A DNA stretch of 64,000 bases from positions 58,459,804 through 58,523,803 of the forward strand of contig CP154955.1 in NCBI GenBank assembly GCA_039621445.1. Direction: 5' to 3'. The stretch is from Euglena gracilis (taxonomy: Eukaryota > Euglenida > Euglenophyceae > Euglenales). Under the pieces are notes generated by a model, which worked only from the letters and a program-made list of their open reading frames with translations, was not told where the DNA came from and did no database searches. Made by a program: the position numbers and the translations under genes. Below, piece after piece: positions 38,139 through 49,272 of the stretch (its first letter is position 1; every line of letters begins with the position of its first letter).

Positions 38139-38224
38139 GTTTTAAGTTGGGTGTGTTTTGTACCACATTGGGGTGCCATGATTCAAATTATGAGACCCAG
38201 GATGAACGTTTGACCAACCATTTA

Positions 38225-38641
38225 CCCCCCCCCCTATGTCCAACGACCCCCCTATGTCCAACGACCACCCCCCCGGTCAGAGGACACCTTTTTGGAGGTT
38301 TGGCAAAAATTTTGGTCCCGGCGCAAAGCGCCGGGCCGAAAATTTTTGTGCCCCAAATCGATCAAAAATTGGCCAAAATGCCATTTTGGGCACTTTTTGG
38401 ACAAAAATTTGTCAAAATTGCCCAAAATTTTCGGCGCAAAGCGCTGGAAGGGAAAATTTGACCTTATTTGGGGGGTGGGGTCCTGATTACCCGCCAACAT
38501 TTTTTTTGACCCCTTGTCCAACGACCACCCCCCCCGGTCAGAGGACACCTTTTTGGTCACTACCCTATGTCCAACAACCCCCCCCCCCCCCCCGGTCGGA
38601 GGACAGAGGTTACTGGTCGTTGGACATAGGGGGGGGGAGGG
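38225..38641. mobile_element. 417-base poly-C-ended element with TA flanks
   Basis: CCCCCTATGTCCAACGACC at the left and GGTCGTTGGACATAGGGGG at the right are a perfect inverted pair inside C/G runs. TA flanks both sides (38223-38224, 38642-38643). Internal copies of the end sequence occur at 38248, 38516 and 38570. GGCGCAAAGCGCCGG palindrome at 38318. Related copies at 9459 and 35085. Confidence 0.8.
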
Positions 38642-38784
38642 TAAGGTGTAGGAAACAATCTCATTGAAACAGAACCTTCAGCCCAAACTTCCTGCAGCAT
38701 GCACCACCAGGTGCGAACCCTAACCTTACCAAACAAAACAATATTCCCTCCGGGATAATTTCAGCTGACCAAATATTATGCACA

Positions 38785-38872
38785 CAAAAAAATATATAAT
38801 ATATAACATATAATATATAATTTATATAATACACATAATATATGTCATAATTATAAATAATATTTATTTCTG
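38785..38872. repeat. AT-rich simple sequence
   Basis: TATAATATATAACATATAATATATAATTTATATAATAC and similar. Confidence 0.85.
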
Positions 38873-38879
38873 GGGGAAA

Positions 38880-39140
38880 TTAATTTTGGAAGGGGGTTAA
38901 AAAAAACAGCAATTTTGCTTCACAACGTTGCAGGCCTCGATAAGGTTGTTTTCTCATTCCAAACACCAGCGTCGATTTGAAGGAGTTTTCCTTCAAGAAA
39001 TCATTTTTGAACATTGACGACTCCCTCCAGGGGCAAAAGAACTGATTTTTCAAAAACAGGCTGTTTGCATTATGCATGTGAAATGTGCCCTCCCAGCTTT
39101 GGTAAGCCACATCATCTGATGTGCACACTTCTATTGGGTA
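38880..39140 (-). CDS. Minus-strand coding candidate
   Basis: The minus frame reads TSDDVAYQSWEGTFHMHNAN, then SLFLKNQFFCPWRESSMFKN, DFLKENSFKSTLVFGMRKQP and YRGLQRCEAKLLFFL before its stop at 38880. Balanced composition with aromatic residues, and no comparable plus frame. Its N-terminal boundary could be an acceptor near ACCCAATAGAAG (about 39130). No family recognised. Confidence 0.45.
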   Translation of the reverse strand, partial: YPIEVCTSDDVAYQSWEGTFHMHNANSLFLKNQFFCPWRESSMFKNDFLKENSFKSTLVFGMRKQPYRGLQRCEAKLLFFLTPFQN

Positions 39141-39550
39141 AGGCGTGTGCGAAATGAGGCACATCACTCACAGTGCATGCACTTCGTTGAAATGTGATTT
39201 GATGGCCCCCCACCCTGCCTTTTGTTTCCCAGTTTTTTTTTTCTGTTTCCTACCAGTATTGTTTTTCGTCCCACCTTTTTTTGCCACCCCTCGCACTGCA
39301 TTTATCCCACCTGCAACTGCATAATACATCATATCATATTCTTTGGGGGTTTTTGGAATTTTGCATTCGGTTCCGAATAATTAAAATTTTGCGGTGAAAG
39401 TTGGATGCATTTTGTGCAAATTATCAGCAGCGGGACGGTTCAAAAGAAGAATAATCCTTGTCTCTCCCGCCACGGCTTTACCTGTCACCATTTTTTTTAG
39501 GTTTTTGACATTGACATTTAAATTTTGTTCTCACCTTTGCTTGCACTTAG

Positions 39551-39740
39551 GCAGCCGGATTCGCATTTCAGTTTTTTCGTGTTGGGTTGCGCATTTGTGC
39601 AAATCCACGAAAATTTTGACTCCGGCTGTGTGGCTATGGGGGGTTTGAAAACACGGCGACAGGAGAGTACAAAAAATGAGCAAAATTCTGTTTTTGGCAG
39701 TGTGACCCCTGGGACTGTGGCAAAAAATGTTTTTTTTTAG
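39551..39740 (+). CDS. C-terminal exon (QPDSHFSFFVLGCAFVQIHE...)
   Basis: A strong acceptor CTCACCTTTGCTTGCACTTAG ends at 39550. After one leftover base the frame reads QPDSHFSFFVLGCAFVQIHE, then NFDSGCVAMGGLKTRRQEST and KNEQNSVFGSVTPGTVAKNV, FF and TAG (39738-39740). The first half is hydrophobic with Cys and Gly, the second half is polar. The stop is followed at once by the dispersed repeat at 39745. The minus strand is open too but consists of repeat translation. Product unknown. A well-bounded exon. Confidence 0.6.
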
Positions 39741-39744
39741 GGGG

Positions 39745-40190
39745 TCCAGAAATGAGCTCCGCGCGTCGAAACCCACGGAGGGGCCCCTCGGGGAGGTCCA
39801 GCCCGCCGGCACCTTTTTTCCCTGCCAGAACCTCCCAACCAGGCTGTGGACCCCCTGGGGTTTTGGGGGTTCACGGAAATAAAGTTCAAACCAACCCGGC
39901 AAAGGCGGGCTGGATCGAAAAAAGCTTCTGGCACAAAGCGCCAAAAGTTTTGGAACGAAGGGGTCAAAATGGCCAAAAATGGCTTCTTTGGGTGGTTTTT
40001 GGGCCTTCACCTCCAACTTTTGGCTGAAAATTTTCAACCCAGCTGGATTCAGGCTTTTTGGGTATCCGCCGGGTCCGGCCCCCAGCTGGCCAGACCCCCC
40101 CCCCCCGGACCCCATCCCCTAGGGCCAGTCAGCATGTTTTTCCAGCCGGCCTGTGCCCCCCCCCCCCTGTCCTGAAGCCCTGAACCCTGG
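39745..40190. repeat. Dispersed ~450-base repeat, copy 2
   Basis: Same order of phrases as 19112-19560: GAGGTCCAGCCCGCCGGCACC, AAATAAAGTTCAAACCAACCCGG, TGGCCAAAAATGGC, GGTGGTTTTTGGGCC, CAACCCAGCTGGATTCAGGC, GTATCCGCCGGGTCC. Confidence 0.7.
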
Positions 40191-41904
40191 GTGTGACGTA
40201 GAGCTGAGCTCTTTGGGAGACCACCCCGGCCCGGCCCGGGAAAAACACTCATTTTCGGCTCAAAAACAGTTTTTCTGAAGGGAGGCCAAAAAACATCGTT
40301 TTGGGGCCAAAAATTTTTTTTCGATTTTTTTCGACTTTTTTGACCCGGTTTTGACCCAAAATCATGGGTTGGCAGCCCAAAACGGGGCGCCGGCGGGTCG
40401 AAAAACGCTCATTCTTGGCTCGAAAACACTTTTTTCGGGTCCGGGAGGTCAAAAATCATAGTTTTGGGCAAAAAAAATTTTTTTCGAATTTTTTCGACTT
40501 TTTGACCCAAAAATGGCCAAGTCCACCGGCCAACGGGGCGGGCCCCAGCCAGGGGGGCATGGGGCAGGGGGGTCCGGGTCGGAAAATTTTTTTTCGCTCA
40601 AAAACACTTTTAATGATGTTCTGAAGTGAAAAAAAAATGTTTTTGAGCGGAAGAAATTTTTTCAAAATTTTGGGTCCCGACCTGCCACCCGACCCCCCCT
40701 CGCCCAGCAGCCCTGACGCCCGGTGGGGTCCCCGAATACCCAAAACTGGCCCAAAGTCGCACAACCAGGCCCCGGGAACCCCAAAAAAACGGTCAACCCC
40801 CCCCCCCTAAACCTAATTATTTATTGACCCCTGGTTTGGGTCCCAACTCCTCGTCTAGCCTGAGATATGGCCAATTTACGGTTTCGGGCCCAAACAGGCC
40901 CGAAATGGCCAAAACTGGCCCAAAACCCCAAAACGGCCATATCTCGGGCTAGGCGAGGAGTTGGCCCAAACCGCGCATATTGGATCGATCGGGCGTCCCA
41001 AAGTTGTGGAAGGACGTCCTCTTTACTTTTCCGCAACTCCACAGCGTTTTCGAGATATTTTGAAATTTTCGATTTTTTGACCCCAGCCCGGCCGCCCTCG
41101 AACCCCTGCAGGGGTCCCCGAATACCCAAAAATGGCCCAAAATCGCACAACCAGACCCCGGGAACCACAAAAAACGGTCAACCCCCCCCCTAAACCTAAT
41201 GATTGACCCCCTGGTTTGAGCTCCAACTCCCCGTCTAGCCCGAGATACGGCCAATTTACGGTTTCGGGCCCCGAACGGGCCCGAAATGGCCAAAACTGGC
41301 AAAACTGGCCCAAAACCACAAAACGGCCGTATCTCGGGCTAGGCGGGGAGTTGGCCCAAACCGCGCATACCGATCGATCGGGCGTCCCGGAAGGACGTCC
41401 TCTTCACTTTTTCTCAACTCCGCAGCGTTTTCGAGATATTTTGAAATTTTCGATTTTTTGACCCCAAAATGACCCTGCAATTTTCCCGGAAAAAAAAACG
41501 GTAGACAACTTTTTTGCTCGGGCCCGATCTCCGGACTGGCGGGGAGTTGCGGGTAACCGAAGGGCTCTGGAGAAACTAGGGATCCTCCCCTAACCTATAG
41601 GCTATTCACTTTGGGGGCCCGGAAATCCAATCACATCGATAATCCTCGGGTGCGCCGACCTACCCAGGGGGGGGGGCGGGGGGGCGGGGGGGGGCGGGGG
41701 GGTCCGACCCCCCCGTCGCCGGGGTGGTAAGCTTCGCTCTTACCTAAAGAGATAAGAGCTCAGCGACCAGGTTTTGAATAGTGCTGAGCTCTTGATAAGC
41801 GCGCACCCACCCCTTCATTGACCAGGGTGTGACGTAGAGCTGAGCTCTTTGGGAGACCCCCCCAGTCCGGCCCGGCGGCCCGGCCCGGCCCAGCGGCCCA
41901 GCCC

Positions 41905-42540
41905 GGGTCATGATGGCCATCACTGGGCATGATGGCCATCATTGGTCATGATGGCCATCCGGGGTCATGATGGCCATCCGGGGTCATGATGGCCATCCGG
42001 GGTCATAATGGCCATCATTGGTCATGATGGCCATCATTGGTCATGATGGCCATCCGGGGTCACAATGGCCATCTGGGGTCACAATGGCCATCCGGGGTCA
42101 CAATGGCCATCCGGGGTCACAATGGCCATCCGGGGTCATGATGGCCATCCGAGGTCATGATGGCCATCATTGGGCATGATGGCCATCCGGCGTCACAATG
42201 GTCATCTGGGGTCAGGATGGCCATCCAGGGTCAGGATGGCCATCCGGGGTCATGATGGCCATCCGGGGTCATGATGGCCATCATTGGTCATGATGGCCAT
42301 CATTGGTCATGATGGCCATCCGGGGTCATGATGGCCATCCGGCGTCACAATGGCCATCTGGGGTCACAATGGCCATCCGGGGTCAGGATGGCCATCCAGG
42401 GTCATGATGGCCATCCGGGGTCATGATGCCCATCCGGGGTCATGATGGCCATCATTGGTCATGATGGCCATCATTGGTCATGATGGCCATCATTGGTCAT
42501 GATGCGCATCATGGGCCATGATGCGCATCATGACCATGAT
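41905..42540 (+). repeat. 19-base minisatellite (TCATGATGGCCATCCGGGG), array 1
   Basis: More than 30 units of 19 bases with two main variants ending CCGGGG or CATTGG and a third starting TCACAATGG. Each unit carries the palindrome ATGGCCAT. It sits between module f and module a. Confidence 0.95.
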
Positions 42541-44365
42541 GGCCGTGATGGGCTGGGGGGGCGAAAACCGCCAATTTTCGGCTCGAAAACACTTTTTCCG
42601 GGTTCAGGAAGCCCAAAAACATGCTTTTGGGCAAAAAAATTTTTTTCGATTTTTTTCGACTTTTTGGCCCGAAAACAGCTAAGTCGGACAGTGGAAAAAG
42701 TGTACAAAATGGTCCAAATTGGCGGAAAATGGACAGAACGGGCTGGCGGAGTTGCGGGGAAGGGGAAATCAAAATACCAGTAGATAGGGCGTTCCAAGGG
42801 CTTTTTTCGACTTTCGACTTTTTTCGACTTTTTTCGACTTGGTTTTGACCCAAAGTCAATGGGTTTGCGACCCAAAACGTGGCACTGGCGGTAGAAAAAC
42901 GCTCATTTTTGGCTCAAAAACGGGTTTTCCGGTTCCGGGAGGTCAAAAATCATGATTTTGGGCAAAAAATTTTTTTGAATTTTTTTGACTTTTTGACCCA
43001 AAAATGGCTAAGTCCACCGGCCAGGGTGGCGGGCCCCAGCCAGGGGGGGCGGGGGGGGGGGTCCGGGTCGGAAATTTTTTTTCGCTCAAAAACACCTTTT
43101 TCGATGTTCTGAAGTGAAAAAAAGTGTTTTTGAGCGAAAAAAAAATGGGGGGTCCCCGAATATCCAAAACTGGCCCAAAATCGCACGACCAGACCCCGGG
43201 AACCCAAAAAAAAAACGGCCAAAACCCCCCCTAAACCTATGTTGACCCTGGTTTGAGTCCCAACTCCTCGTCTAGCCCGAGATACGGCCAATTTACGGTT
43301 TCGGGCCCAAACAGGCCCGAAATGGCCAAAACTGGCCCAAAACCCCAAAACGGCCATATCTCGGGCTAGGCGAGGAGTTGGCCCAAACCGCGCATATTGG
43401 ATCGATCGGGCGTCCCAAAGTTGTGGAAGGACGTCCTCTTTACTTTTCCGCAACTCCACAGCGTTTTCGAGATATTTTGAAATTTTCGATTTTTTGACCC
43501 CAGCCCGGCCGCCCTCGAACCCCTGCAGGGGTCCCCGAATACCCAAAAATGGCCCAAAATCGCACAACCAGACCCCGGGAACCACAAAAAACGGTCAACC
43601 CCCCCCCCCTAAACCTAATGATTGGCCGCCTGGTTTGGGTCCAACTCCCGTCTAGCCCGAGATACGGCCAATTACGGTTTCGGGCCCAACGGGCGGCCCG
43701 AAATGGCCAAAACTGGCTGGCCCAAAACCCAAAGGGGCCGTATCTAGGGGCGAGGGCCAAACGGGACTCGGGCCAAAAAAGACATCACGTCCAACTAAGA
43801 CAGAGAACTTTTCACTTTTCGGTCAAAGGCGGGGGGGGTGGGCCCAAACGGTCACGGGAAAAAAGCTTCGCTCTTACTTTTTAAACTCCCCAGGTTTGCG
43901 AGAAAAACGTTTTTTGACCCAAAAACCGCGGAAAAAAAAACAAAACGCGGCGGGGGGAGTGGGCGACCCGGGGGGGCGGGGGGAGGGGGGGCGGGGGGGA
44001 GGGGCGGGGGAGCGGGGCGGGGGGCTCGGGCCCGGTGACTGGCGGGGAGTGGGGTAAAAGGCTCTGGAGAAAAAAAGGGCCTCCCTAACCTATAGGCTAT
44101 TTTGGGGGCCCGGAAATCCAAACATCGATAATTCGGGCCACCTACCGGGGGGGGGGGGAGGGGGGGGGGGGGGGGCGGGGGGGTCGACCCCCCGTCGCCG
44201 GGGGGGTAAGCTTCGCTCCTAAAGAGATAAGAGCTCAGCGACCAGGTTTTGAATAGTGCTGAGCTCTTGATAAGCCGCACCCACCCCCATTGACCCGGGT
44301 GTGACGAGAGCGAGCTCTTGGGAGACCCCCCCAGTCCGGCCCGGCGGCCCCCGGCCCCCCCCAGC

Positions 44366-44960
44366 CGGGTCATGATGGCCACCTGGGCATGACCCCGGTC
44401 ATACCCGGGGTCATGATGGCCATCCGGGGTCATGATGGCCATGGGGTCATAATGGCCATCATTGGTCATGAGGCCATTTGGTCATGAGGCCATCCGGGGT
44501 CACAATGGCCACTGGGGTCAAATGGCCATCCGGGGGGGTCACAATGGCCATCCGGGGTCACAATGGCCATCCGGGGTCATGATGGCCATCGAGGTCATGA
44601 TGGCATCATTGGGTGATGGCCATCCGGCGTCACAATGGCATCTGGGGTCAGGATCCCAAGGGTCAGGATGGCCATCCGGTCATGATGGCCACGGGGTCAT
44701 GATGGCCATCATTGGTCATGATGGCCATCATTGTCATGGGCCATCCGGGGTCATGATGCATCGGCGTCACAATGGCCACTGGGGGTCACAATGGCCATCC
44801 GGGGTCAGGATGGCCATCCAGGGTCATGATGGCCATCTGGGGTCATGATGCCCATCCGGGGTCATGATGGCCATCATTGGTCATGATGGCCATCATTGGT
44901 CATGATGGCCATCATTGGTCATGATGCGCATCATGGGCCATGATGCGCATCATGACCATG
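44366..44960 (+). repeat. 19-base minisatellite, array 2 (deletion-rich)
   Basis: Same order of unit variants as array 1, but many units lack 1-6 bases. Part of the second ~2.4-kb period. Confidence 0.9.
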
Positions 44961-46724
44961 ATGGCCGTGATGGGCTGGGGGGGCGAAAACCGCCAATTTT
45001 CGGCTCGAAAAACTTTCGGGTTCAGGAAGCCCAAAAAAATCTCTGGGAAAAGGGGCAAAAAAATTTTTCGACGACTTTTGGCCCGAAAACAGCTAGTCGG
45101 ACAGTGGAAAGGGAAAAAATGGTCATTGGCGAAAATGGACAGAACTCGGGGGGCGGGGAGCGCGGGGAAATCAAAATACCAGTAGATAGGGCGTTCCAAG
45201 GGCTTTTTTCGACTTTCGACTTTTTTCGACTTTTTTCGACTTGGTTTTGACCCAAAGTCAATGGGTTTGCGACCCAAAACGTGGCACTGGCGGTAGAAAA
45301 ACGCTCATTTTTGGCTCAAAAACGGGTTTTCCGGTTCCGGGAGGTCAAAAATCATGATTTTGGGCAAAAAAAATTTTTGAATTTTTTTGACTTTTTGACC
45401 CAAAAATGGCTAAGTCCACCGGCCAGGGTGGCGGGCCCCAGCCAGGGGGGGCGGGGGGGGGGGTCCGGGTCGGAAATTTTTTTTCGCTCAAAAACACCTT
45501 TTTCGATGTTCTGAAGTGAAAAAAAGTGCTTTGGAGAGAAAACAAAAAGGGGAATCCAAGAATATCAAACACTGGCCAAAAATCGCACGACCAGACCCCG
45601 GGAACCCAAAAAAAAAACGGTCAAACCCCCCCCCTAAACCTAATGATTGACCCCTGGTTTGAGTCCCAACTCCTCGTCTAGCCCGAGATACGGCCAATTT
45701 ACGGTTTCGGGCCCAAACAGGCCCGAAATGGCCAAAACTGGCCCAAAACCCCAAAACGGCCATATCTCGGGCTAGGCGAGGAGTTGGCCCAAACCGCGCA
45801 TATTGGATCGATCGGGCGTCCCAAAGTTGTGGAAGGACGTCCTCTTTACTTTTCCGCAACTCCACAGCGTTTTCGAGATATTTTGAAATTTTCGATTTTT
45901 TGACCCCAGCCCGACCGCCCTCGAACCCGCAGGGGTCCCCGCCCCGAATACCCAAAATGGCCCAAAATCGCACAACCAGACCCCGGGAACCCCAAAAAAA
46001 ACGGTCAAACCCCCCCCTAAACCTAATGATTGACCCCCTGGTTTGGCCTCCCACCCCCCCTCTAGCCCCGGATACGGCCAATTTACGGTTTCGGGCCCCG
46101 AACGGGCCCGAAATGGCCAAAACTGGCAAAACTGGCCCAAAACCACAAAACGGCCGTATCTCGGGCTAGGCGGGGAGTTGGCCCAAACCGCGCATACCGA
46201 TCGATCGGGCGTCCCAAAGTTGTTGAAGGACGTCCTCTTCACTTTTTCTCAACTCCGCAGCGTTTTCGAGATATTTTGAAATTTTCGATTTTTTGACCCC
46301 AAAATGACCCTGCAATTTTCCCGGAAAAAAAAACGGTAGACAACTTTTTTGCTCGAGATCTCCGGACTGGCGGGGAGTTGCGGGTAACCGAAGGGCTCTG
46401 GAGAAACTAGGGATCCTCCCCTAACCTATAGGCTAATAACTTTGGGGGCCCGGAAAATCAACATCGATAATCCTCGGGTGCGCCTACCCAGGGGGGGGGG
46501 CGGGGGGGGGCGGGGGGGGGGGGGGGGGTCCGACCCCCGTCGGGGGGGGGGGGTGGGTAGCTCGCTAACTAAGAGATAAGAGCTCAGCGACCAGGTTTTG
46601 AATAGTGCTGAGCTCTTGATAAGCGCGCACCCACTCCTTCATTGACCAGGGTTTGTGACGTAGAGCTGAGCTCTTGGGAGACCCACAGTCCGGCCCGGCG
46701 GCCCGGCCCGCCCAGCGGCCCAGC

Positions 46725-47335
46725 CCGGGTCATGATGGCCAAACTGGCATGATGGCCATCATTGGTCATGATGCCATCCGGGGTCATGATGGCCATCAGG
46801 GGTCATGATGGCCATGGGGTCATAATGGCCATCATTGGTCATGATGGCCATCATTGGTTGATGGCCACCGGGGTCACAATGGCCATCTGGGTCACATGGC
46901 ATCCGGGGTCACAATGGCCATCCGGGGTCACAATGGCCATCCGGGGTCATGATGGCCATGAGGTCATGATGGCCATCATTGGGCGGGATGGCCATCCGGC
47001 GTCATGGTCATCTGGGGTCATGATGGCCATAAAGAGTCACGATGGCCATACGGGGTCATGATGGCCATCCGGGGTCATGATGGCCATCGGTCATGATGGC
47101 CATCATTGGTCACGATGGCCATGGGGTCATGATGGCCATCGGCACAATGGCCAGGGTCACAATGGCCATCGGGGTCAGGATGGCCATCCAGGGGTCATGA
47201 TGGCCATCGGGGTCATGAGGCCCATCCGGGTCATGATGTCCATCTTTGGTCATGATGGCCATCATTGGTCATGATGGCCATAATGGTCATGATGCGCATC
47301 ATGGGCCATGAGGGCATCATGACCATGATGGGGTG
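46725..47335 (+). repeat. 19-base minisatellite, array 3 (deletion-rich)
   Basis: Third copy of the array, again with scattered short losses. The unit order follows array 1. Confidence 0.9.
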
Positions 47336-49142
47336 GGGGCTGGGGGGGCGAAAACCGCCAATTTTCGGCTCGAAAACACTTTTTCCGGGTTCAGGAAGCC
47401 CAAAAACATGCTTTTGGGCAAAAAAAAATTTTCCATTTTTTCGACTTTTTGGCCCGAAAACAGCTAAGTCGGACAGTGGAAAAAGTGTACAAAATGGTCC
47501 AAATTGGCGGAAAATGGACAGAACTCGGGCTGGGCTGGGAGTTGCGGGGAAATCAAAATACCAGTAGATAGGGCGTTCCAAGGGCTTTTTTCGACTTTCG
47601 ACTTTTTTCGACTTTTTTCGACTTGGTTTTGACCCAAAGTCAATGGGTTTGCGACCCAAAACGTGGCACTGGCGGTAGAAAAACGCTCATTTTTGGCTCA
47701 AAAACGGGTTTTCCGGTTCCGGGAGGTCAAAAATCATGATTTTGGGCAAAAAAAAAATTTGAATTTTTTTGACTTTTTGACCCAAAAATGGCTAAGTCCA
47801 CCGGCCAGGGTGGCGGGCCCCAGCCAGGGGGGGCAGGGGGGGGGTCCGGGTCGGAAATTTTTTTCGCTCAAAAACACCTTTTTTGATGTTCTGAAGTGAA
47901 AAAAAGTGTTTTTGAGCGAAAAAAAAAATGGGGGGTCCCCGAATATCCAAAACTGGCCCAAAATCGCACGACCAGACCCCGGGAACCCAAAAAAAAAACG
48001 GTCAAACCCCCCCCCTAAACCTAATGATTGACCCCTGGTTTGAGTCCCAACTCCTCGTCTAGCCCGAGATACGGCCAATTTACGGTTTCGGGCCCAAACA
48101 GGCCCGAAATGGCCAAAACTGGCCCAAAACCCCAAAACGGCCATATCTCGGGCCAGGCGAGGGGTTGGCCCAAACCGCAGGTACCGATCGATCGGGCGTC
48201 CCAAAGTTGAGGAATGAGGTCCTCTTTACTTTTTTGCAACTCCGCAGCGTTTTCGAGATATTTTGAATTTTTCGATTTTTTGACCCCCAGCCCGGCAGCC
48301 TTCGAACCCCTGCAAGGGTCCCCGAATACCCGAAAATGGCCCAAAATCGCACAACCAGACCCCGGGAACCACAAAAAACGGTCAAACCCCCCCCCCTAAA
48401 CCTAATGATTGACCCCCTGGTTTGGGTTCCAACTCCCCGTCTAGCCCGAGATACGGCCAATTTACGGTTTCGGGCCCCGAACGGGCCCGAAATGGCCAAA
48501 ACTGGCCCAACTGGCCCAAAACCCCAAAACGGTCGTATCTCGGGCTAGGCGGGGAGTTGGCCCAAACTGCGCATACCGATCGATCGGGCGTCCCAAAGTT
48601 GTGGAATGACGTCCTCTTCACTTTTCCTCAACTCCGCAGCGTTTTCGAGATATTTTGAAATTTTCGATTTTTTGACCCCAAAATGACCCTGCAATTTCCC
48701 GGGAAAAAAAAACGGTAGACAACTTTTTTGCTCGGGCCATATCTCCGGACTGGCGGGGAGTTGCGGGTGACCCAAGGGCTCTGGAGAAACTAGGGATCGT
48801 CCCCTAACCTATAGGCTATTCACTTTGGGGGCCCGGAAATCCAGTCACATCGATAATCCTCGGGTGCCCGGACCTACTCAGGGGGGGCGGGGGGCGGGGG
48901 GGGGGGGGGGGGGGGTCAGGAGGGGGCCCCAACCCCGGTGGTAAGCTTCGCTCTTACTCTAAAGAGATAAGAGCTCAGCGACCAGGGTGTGACGTAGAGC
49001 TGAGCTCTTTGGGATTGGCGGGGAGTTACGGGTAACCGAAGGGCTCTGGAGAAACTAGGGACCATCTCCTAACCTATAGGCTATTCACTTTGGGGGCCCG
49101 GAAATCCAATCACATCGATAATCCTCGGGGGCCATGCTACCA

Positions 49143-49272
49143 CGGGGGGGGAGGGGGGGGGGGGGGGGGCGGGGGGCGGGGGGGGGGGGGGGCGGGGGGC
49201 GGGGGGGGGGGGGGGGGGGGGGCGGGGGGCGGGGGGCGGGCGGGGGGTCGGACCCCCCCGTCGCGGGGGGGT
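49143..49272. repeat. G-tract linker of module f
   Basis: About 110 bases of G broken only by single C or A. Similar tracts precede every GCTCTTA hairpin module, for example 52142-52216, 59043-59102 and 61067-61119. Length differs greatly between copies. Confidence 0.9.
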
